Assembly (NCBI GenBank): GCA_010909165.1
Contig: MU008221.1
Span: forward strand, 62,001 to 126,000
DNA length: 64,000 nt
Direction: 5' to 3'
Origin: Anthoceros angustus
Lineage: Eukaryota; Streptophyta; Anthocerotopsida; Anthocerotales; Anthocerotaceae
Below the pieces are notes generated by a model that searched no databases, was not told the origin of the DNA, and saw only the letters and a list, made by a program, of their open reading frames with translations. A program made the position numbers and the translations under genes. How positions within the stretch are numbered: position 1 is the first letter of the stretch; each line of letters starts with the position of its first letter. This document shows, piece after piece, positions 57,898 to 64,000 of this stretch.

Positions 57898-58360
57898 TAC
57901 AGGTTTGTGTGTGAGCAGTGTGAACCGAGTGTACGAAGAAGTGATGAGCTGATAACGAGCTCCCGACTGCAGTTTGAAGTTTGAACGTGGTTTTGACAAG
58001 GGCGGGCGCAAAAGCAGGGCCTTCGGAGGGCCAACTTGGTGGTCCACTAACAGAGCAAAGAATGAGACGTGCAAGGTCGACCATTGCGGCGGGCATTTTC
58101 ACTGTTGGCGTGGCCTTGCTGTTCTCCAACTCCTACTCCTTGCTGCAAGGCAGATCCGCTTCTTCAGGTCTTGTACCTCTTTGTACCTCGTTTCTGGCGT
58201 GTGTAAGCAAATTGTGCTCAATTTCCTGCTGAGACCCACACGAGTCCCTAGTTCGGTTCTTTCGTCTGTTGCAGTAGGAGCTGGTTTTGAGCGGTTCTGG
58301 GTTCTCTTCAAGAATTGCAGTAGCTCTTCATTACTTGTTGTCAACGCTTGCTTTTCAGGA
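57898..58360 (+). repeat. Duplicated block, copy 2 (PRXL2 leader region)
   Basis: The counterpart of 51105-51560, about 6.8 kb apart in direct orientation, flanking the ValRS and AK6 relics. It contains a short frame beginning MRRARSTIAAGIFTVGVALLF, hydrophobic like a signal anchor and shared with the other copy (MKRRRSTIAAGIFTLGVALLF). It may be an upstream exon of PRXL2, since CTTTTCAG just before 58361 looks like a splice acceptor. Confidence 0.85.
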
Positions 58361-59265
58361 ATGGCTACGCCTGAAGGACCGAATGACCTTGGAAAGGCAA
58401 TTCGTGATATCAGCATTGACAAGGTTAGGGGCCCTGGTGAGGAGAAGGCCGTGAAAGTGGGCTCCTTCTGGAAAGATCAGGCGAGTGTGACTGACAATCT
58501 GCGCTCCTGCTTTGAATTCTGAGGCAACTTGGAAAAACCTAGAATTGATGTCCGCAGACAGCTGTGATTCATGTACTTCGGCGATTTGGTTGCCGCCTGT
58601 GTCGGAACAATGCTGAGGAGCTGTCAAGGGTGCTGCCTACTCTTGAAGCCAACAACGTTCGAGTTGTGGCTGTTGGTATGTGGCGATCCTACGCGTCGGT
58701 GCAAGTACTTGTGGGTCGTTTTGAACAGGAGGAGGGTGGGTTTATTGTTGCTCGATTTCCTCGGGTTTGCAGGCATTGAAGAGCTCGGTCTGCAAGAGTT
58801 TCTGGACGGTGGGTTTTGGAAGGGAGAGCTTTACATCGATCACGGCAAGAAGATAGCAAAGGCTTTGGAACTCAAGTCTGTTGGTTATCTCAGTGCAGTC
58901 AACATGCTCATTATGAACAAGGACGTGAAAAAAGCCTTGGACAAGAGCAAGGACGTCCCAGGCAATTACAAGGGAGATGGACTGTGAGTAATTCATCTTG
59001 AACCGTTGTCGTTTCTGCTGCTGCTTTAGACTGTTCTCTCTGTATAGATGCTTACAGTCTGGTCGATTTTGTCAGGCAACTTGGAGCCACGTTCGTGCTG
59101 TCTAAGGAAGGAGAAACTTTGTTGGATTTTCGACAGAAGAACTTCGCAGATCATCCATCCAGTGTATCCATTCTGGAGGCTTGCGGCTTGGACCCAAGTC
59201 TCATTAAGGATGTCCCAGGTGGTGGCAAGGGGCAAGAGGCTTGTGGCGATGCTTGTAGCACATGA
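58361..59265 (+). CDS. Peroxiredoxin-like 2 (PRXL2/FAM213-type) protein, about 212 aa
   Basis: Four exons: 58361-58480, 58558-58675, 58773-58983 and 59076-59265. It begins MATPEGPNDLGKAI and has the thioredoxin-fold redox motif AVIHVLRRFGCRLCR (Cys-x-x-Cys), then a LEANNVRVVAVG strand, FWKGELYIDHGKKI and LGATFVLSKEGETLLDF, as in AhpC/TSA2 family PRXL2 proteins. A reductase role towards lipid or prostaglandin-like peroxides is known for animal members; the plant substrate is unknown. Intron 1 uses a GC donor (CAG|GCGAGT). A conserved hydrophobic frame at 58061-58230 could provide an upstream exon with a membrane anchor. Confidence 0.88.
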
Positions 59266-59542
59266 TAGTTGGACGTGTACGTCTAGTCGACAAATAAGAC
59301 TCAACAAGCACTCTACAACAGAATGGTCTTCAGCTCTCGACCGATTGGTTCCAATGTTTTGAAGCTGAGAGAAAGCTGGTAGACACTACATAGAATCTGA
59401 GCTTCCAGGGTCTCACGCAACGCCTACCGAGCCTCAACAAGAGCTTGTGGCAGATGAGCATACCTCAATGTCCTGCATCCTAAAAGGCTTCAATTGACCA
59501 GGAACAATGCAGTCTGGCCCAGTTGGAGTGCCACGGCCAGCC

Positions 59543-59654
59543 ATCGCCGTGAGCCAGCGAGCTGAAGAGCAGCTCAATGAGAAGGACTGGGAGGACTGGA
59601 CAGCTATCGCCGTGAGCCAGCGAGCTGAGGAGCAGGTCAATGAGAAGGATTGGG
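59543..59654. repeat. 63-bp tandem duplication
   Basis: ATCGCCGTGAGCCAGCGAGC, then GAGAAGGA(C/T)TGG is present twice in frame in a 70-codon plus-strand frame. No family is recognised. Confidence 0.85.
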
Positions 59655-59719
59655 CACCTGATCAAAGTCGAGATGAGACTGCTGGCATACGAGCAATGGC
59701 CGCAGCAGAGCACTCGTAG

Positions 59720-61169
59720 GGCATGCCTAGGACAACCGATAGAGCTAGATGAAGGAACTAGGTTTAGAACTAGAGGTTAGACTGAACAGGATTGAATTAA
59801 CTCCTAGTCAGTTAGTAACCAGTCCAGTAGTTAAGCTAACTCAAGTAAAGAAACGGTCAGAACCCGGGATGCGAGGGCTACAAGAACGAGGTGAGTTCAA
59901 GAGCGGGAGTAAGGGCGGATTCGCACGTGGGCACCTCCGCTTTCGGAATGACATTTTGGCGGAAAAGGGCCCGCCATGAGACCATCTTTAACTTACAGAA
60001 GGCCTGCCCTATGTTTATGGTAGGGGGGCTTTTTGTAGGTGGTTGTAATTGGTTCCGGCTCCGAAAAGAAGCTACGATGGGCTGCATCCGGTGCAGCCCG
60101 GGTATAGCCGGTGTTCATTTTGGGTCTTCAACACTGAGATCTGCAAATTCACATCTCGCGAGGAGCTCCTGTCTCGCGAGTCTCGCGATTTTGAGAGGAG
60201 CTCATGACTTGCACCAATTTTTCTTGATAACCTAGGAGTGGAAGATGGAGCGGCTTGCTTCTTCCTCCACAACATTACCGAACTGATCATCAAAGGCATT
60301 GTCTGTGGTGCCTTCTCCTATGCCGTGTGGAGCACCGGCCGAGAATGCCAGGCTTATGTCTTCAGTCCCATGTGTGAAGACACCAGAGACTTGCTGCGAA
60401 AAGTTCCGGGTTCGGTTTGCCACTTTACATGCGGACGCCCCGCCACGTTTAAAAACTTACGGAACAGAGCCGGAAGCGGGTTCATGCGAATCCGCCCTAA
60501 GGCGGCATCCTTACCCCTAGGATAAAGGAAGATGGGGAGTGTGCTGGGAAGGTGTGAGGAACCACATCGGACCTTGATCACCCCGAAGTTCAGCTTAGTA
60601 GGTTTGTTTTTGTGCACACATCTCGTACTACCCCTACTTCCGCTCACATGCTTTACCGTACTCTAGCGCTTGTCCACGGGTTGTGAAACCTCAGCCGCCC
60701 CCTCAAATACCCCGTAGCGGCTCCTCGTCGGTTTCCCATTTCCCCGACCACTTGCATGCGGTTTAGTCCATTAGCGCTTGCATGTCTGTCCTTTGCCTGG
60801 TGCATCCGGACCTCGCCTGGAGTCAACCCCTGCATTCGCTCCGGGCTTCCTCCGGAGGTGCCAACGTCCGCCAGCCTCCTGTCCGTTGCTGGACCATGGT
60901 CTAGAGATTACGCCTAATACGTAATCCGGCCAAAAAGAGGCCTTATTTCTAACCCCACTCCCATTCGTTACACAAATGCTCCACGCAATTCATCTTGCCC
61001 CCTCAGCCTCCTGCGCCCAAGCTTTCTCGTGATGAATTTTTTTATTAATTAGGGTATTATTCATTAGGACACCTAGAAATCCCAAGAATTTAACGTTATT
61101 TAATTCTTAGGGCTAGAAGTAGTTACTTTATTTAGGACCTAGGGTACATTCTTCGAACAGGTTGCTCAA
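59720..61169. other. Repeat-derived region with inverted arms
   Basis: GGGCGGATTCGCA at about 59915 is matched in reverse as TGCGAATCCGCCC near 60485, with further imperfect pairing on either side, giving an inverted arrangement of about 600 bp. Short frames inside (60238-60525) have no known family. 60640-61030 is GC-rich, stop-filled and transposon-like. Confidence 0.5.
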
Positions 61170-61830
61170 TCAGGGCTAACTTGTACTTTTCCTGTGGTAA
61201 CCAGGTTTCGGAGGCAGACGTGGTGGTTATTCACCCTACTCGTGACACCATCTCCGCCCAGGTTATCACTAACCATCCTGGCTGGGCTGTCGCGGGTGCT
61301 GCAGCTTTCAAGGTCAGAAAGTATAACAAAATGCAAGCGGGCCACTTCTTCATTACGCTCGCACTCGAAACGTATCCTACCACGCCCCCAAGCATGGCGC
61401 GGGGTTGTCTCTTTCTTATGTCACAGTTTACTTCAGACAGCGAGTCTCAATTGTCTTTCAAAGGGTCCTTCGACAGCAATTCTTCACAAGATGGCGACGG
61501 TAGGTGACGGTTCTTCCTCGTCCTCCGTAGTTTGCAGGCCATTTGTTCTTCCTGCATATGATGTTTTAGGAACGGTAGGTAACATTAGGTAAGAAGCTTA
61601 GGCGCTCCTTTTTACCTTGACCCCCGGGGTCCACATTCGTTGTCCCCTGCTAGATGAGTTTTTTCCCATCGTTTTTTCCCTCAATAACATACATAACCTT
61701 TATTTGGTTATTGGTTATATTGGTTACAACCACCTCTATTTCATAAACAATGTTGATGTCCTGCCAGATGCAGAGGAAGAGCTGACTTTTGAACCGCATC
61801 AGAGGAAGCTCCCTCAGTTCTAGGCAAAGG
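61170..61830 (+). mobile_element. LINE C-terminal and 3' fragment
   Basis: The frame at 61181-61420 reads EADVVVIHPTRDT, AAAFKVRKYNKMQAGHFFITLALETY and resembles the C-terminal domain of a LINE polyprotein. After a shift it ends YDVLGTVGNIR as at 14691-14924. A T-rich 3' segment follows. Truncated at the 5' end. Confidence 0.55.
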
Positions 61831-61919
61831 AGGTTTGTATTAGAGAAAAGGACTGCTTAAAAGCCCAGATTATTGCATTGAGTGCAAGGAGGTTGAAGAT
61901 GACAATTGGCGAAGTTATG

Positions 61920-62110
61920 GATGATGATCACTCTTCTGCTGCTGTGTTGCAGACCCTCTGTTGTCATTGCTCCTGCCTTCTACTATTGCTGCTGCTGGTC
62001 CTGCCCTCTTCTGCTGCTGCTGCTGGTCCTGCCCTCTGCTGCTGCTATTGCTCCTACCCTCTATTGTTACTATTGTTGTTGCTGCCCTTTGCAAGATGCT
62101 GTGTGCGACT
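61920..62110. repeat. Imperfect trinucleotide (CTG/TTG-type) array
   Basis: Runs of CTGCTGCTGGTCCTGCCCTC and similar words repeat with drift. The protein frames here are low-complexity Leu, Ala or Gln and are not called. Confidence 0.85.
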
Positions 62111-62894
62111 TTCGCAAGCGGACCAGCCGAGCGCACACTATGTCCCGTATCGCGTATGAAGTGGTTCGATCCCAAGGGAATGTTTCATGCCTACACCTCC
62201 AACCCCCTACTTCTAACTTCTTTGGGTTGAACTCCGACAAGTCAAACCCCGTCACTAGCAAATCTGCACCGGACTCCAAGTCCGGCCCAGGCCTGCTTGG
62301 TCGTCTCACGTTTTAGGAAACCCTCGAGATGACGAACGGCGTCTCATGCCCATCGGCGCTCAAGGGCTGCCGCCTGGAAGTGCCTAGGCGAGAGGCGCAC
62401 ACGGTTCACGTGGGTCACTAGGCGTTGTGTTATTCGATGGATTAACAACCAACGCTATAATTTTTCAAGAGGGGAAATATACATACCCGCTTCGATTGGA
62501 ACAAAATCCCTTTGACGGATTAGACAACCTCTTCGAAGTGCTGGAACTGCCTAGTTATGAAAATCAGCATACTCTTCGTTAGTCCAAATGTTCAGTAAAG
62601 GGTAGAATTTATAGCAGTAACCCCCCCTACGGACCAAAACATGGCACTGGCTGGCCGGCGTCCTCATGAATCCAAACCAGCCCAACTGTTTTACTCACAT
62701 TTGTGAACATAAAAAACGGTTTGACTTAAAAGGTTCGGAGACAACAAAGACATACAAGAAGTTGCCATACAGGCGTTACAAGCTATGATTAAAATCTACT
62801 ACCTCAAATGCATGAAGGAGGAATTGCTACACGGAGTCTACGATGGTCCCTCATTAGGGCTTATTTGCGAGTCGACCATCTCCTACGCGGAGAC
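62111..62894. other. Spacer
   Basis: No gene recognised. Confidence 0.4.
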
Positions 62895-63210
62895 TGAGTC
62901 CAAAACAACTGCCACATTACGTATACGTTCCATCTCCTGGGCGTCAAAGCTGTCATTCTCCCCTAATGTATGCTTGTCTTCATTGATATTATTCTTTGGG
63001 TCGGCCCAGAAGAGCAGTAGAAGGCAAAGTTCGTGCGGGCACAAGTAAGCGGTGGGCGGGAGGAGGAAGTAGAGGTGTGAGGTCAAGGTAAGTGGTTGCT
63101 GACCTCTGAACATTGTCAAGTAAAGAAAAGTAAGTTAAAGGTAAGATAAAGGTGAAATATAGTTAAATATAGATATAGAAGGTAAAACATTATTTTATTG
63201 AAACTTTGAC
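62895..63210. repeat. 310-bp direct repeat, copy 1
   Basis: Begins near GAGTCCAAAACAA and ends GAAACTTTGAC. It is nearly identical to 63684-64000 apart from small indels (for example GTATACGTTCC against ATCGTTCC). Period about 790 bp. Confidence 0.93.
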
Positions 63211-63683
63211 TCTCTCACATCTCTCAAAAGTAACCAAGTGTACCACAGCCATATGGTACTAAAGTATACCACCCAACCATGCTTGGACCCTCCAACAGCG
63301 ACGTTTCATGTCTCCCTTCTCTCTAGCAGCAGAAGCAAGCTTAGAGCTCGGATCCCCTGAATGGAGGTGAGGGATCCTTGCACAATCTCGCTCCAAGCTA
63401 CTTTAGATAGGAATCCTGCAATTTGAGCAATATCCCTGCTAACTTGAGAAGTTCCTATGAGAATGGTTGATTTGGAGCAAGCATCATGCTCACGAATTCT
63501 CTTTCTTAACATTTCCTGGTAGACAAGGTGCGTTGAATTCTCTTTTCTACATTAGTCGATTTGTCTTGATGCTTGCTCAAAGCGGTTGAGACAAATTGTG
63601 GCCGATGTAGAGATGGTGCCTCGTCTGGGACAGGCACTGAAAATCGACTTCACGGCTTGATTAACGGTGGAGGCTAGAATCGA

Positions 63684-64000
63684 GATCGAGTCCAAAACAA
63701 TCGCCACATTACATCGTTCCATCTCAAGGCGTCAAACATCATTCTCCCTAATGTATGCTTGTCTTCATTGATATTATTCTTTGGGTCGGCCCAGAAGAGC
63801 AGTAGAAGGCAAAGTTCGTGCGGGCACAAGTAAGCAGGTGGAGGCGGGAGGAGGAAGTAGAGGGTGTGAGGCCGAAGGTAAGTGGTTGCTGACCTCTGAA
63901 CATTGTCAAGTAAAGAAAAGTAAGTTAAAGGTAAGATAAAGGTGAAATATAGTTAAATATAGATATAGAAGGTAAAACATTATTTTATTGAAACTTTGAC
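63684..64000. repeat. 310-bp direct repeat, copy 2 (runs to the window end)
   Basis: Direct copy of 62895-63210. The 470 bp between the copies has no recognised gene. It may be LTRs of a small element or one step of a tandem array continuing outside the window. Confidence 0.9.

Noticed and set aside
60238-60525. 95-codon frame with hydrophobic N-terminal part
   Set aside because: Lies between inverted repeat arms, no recognisable domain, equally long frames on the opposite strand.

Overview
The window is nuclear DNA of a land plant. Most genes are split by short GT-AG introns (about 75-150 bp). Several products point to a plant: an ARA6-type Rab5 with an N-terminal Met-Gly-Cys, a thylakoid-lumen TPM-domain protein, a SYP61-type syntaxin, an HPY2/MMS21 SUMO ligase, a CCR-like reductase and a large organellar-type PPR protein. 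The long PPR array with repeated inserts, the PTEN of non-flowering-plant look and a bacterial-type MetE-like gene suggest a seed-free vascular plant (fern or lycophyte). That placement is inference and cannot be fixed from sequence alone. All exon joins were made by hand and checked by reading phase and family similarity.

Layout. 0-10.2 kb is a compact gene block: DJ-1/PfpI, RPL23, NSE2/MMS21, a 1000-aa PPR protein and the NEDD8-conjugating enzyme UBC12, with a broken UBC12 3' copy nearby. 10.2-18.3 kb is repeat-rich: a decayed LINE, a G-rich tandem array, LINE 3' ends and a RING-H2 gene with a tandem-repeat tail. 18.5-24.6 kb holds a COQ8/ABC1 kinase, a decayed RPL23 duplicate that keeps its introns, and a CCR-like reductase. 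24.9-30.5 kb is a DUF726/TMCO4-like gene whose exon is interrupted by a Ty1/Copia element with 195-bp LTRs and a 5-bp target duplication. 30.6-33.6 kb is repeats and AT-rich spacer.

33.6-44.3 kb is a second dense block: an AIG1/FAR-17a-like membrane protein, an intronless bacterial-type MetE-like gene with one in-frame TGA, ARA6/RABF1, a GDSL esterase, a thylakoid lumenal TPM protein and a SYP61-like syntaxin. 44.3-48.4 kb is very AT-rich and carries a many-exon PTEN phosphatase. 49.3-59.3 kb holds an intronless ATG16-like gene, a heavily damaged valyl-tRNA synthetase copy divergent from a broken AK6 copy, a PPR fragment and an intact PRXL2 redox protein. Two direct copies of a roughly 450-bp block lie on either side of the ValRS/AK6 relics. 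59.3-64 kb is repeat territory ending in a 310-bp direct repeat.

The genes do not form a single pathway. Recurring themes are endomembrane traffic and autophagy (ARA6, SYP61, PTEN, ATG16-like), ubiquitin-like conjugation (NSE2, UBC12, RING-H2) and organelle support (PPR, COQ8, lumenal protein). The most notable feature is the density of damaged duplicates (ValRS, AK6, RPL23, UBC12, DUF726, PPR) beside intact compact genes.
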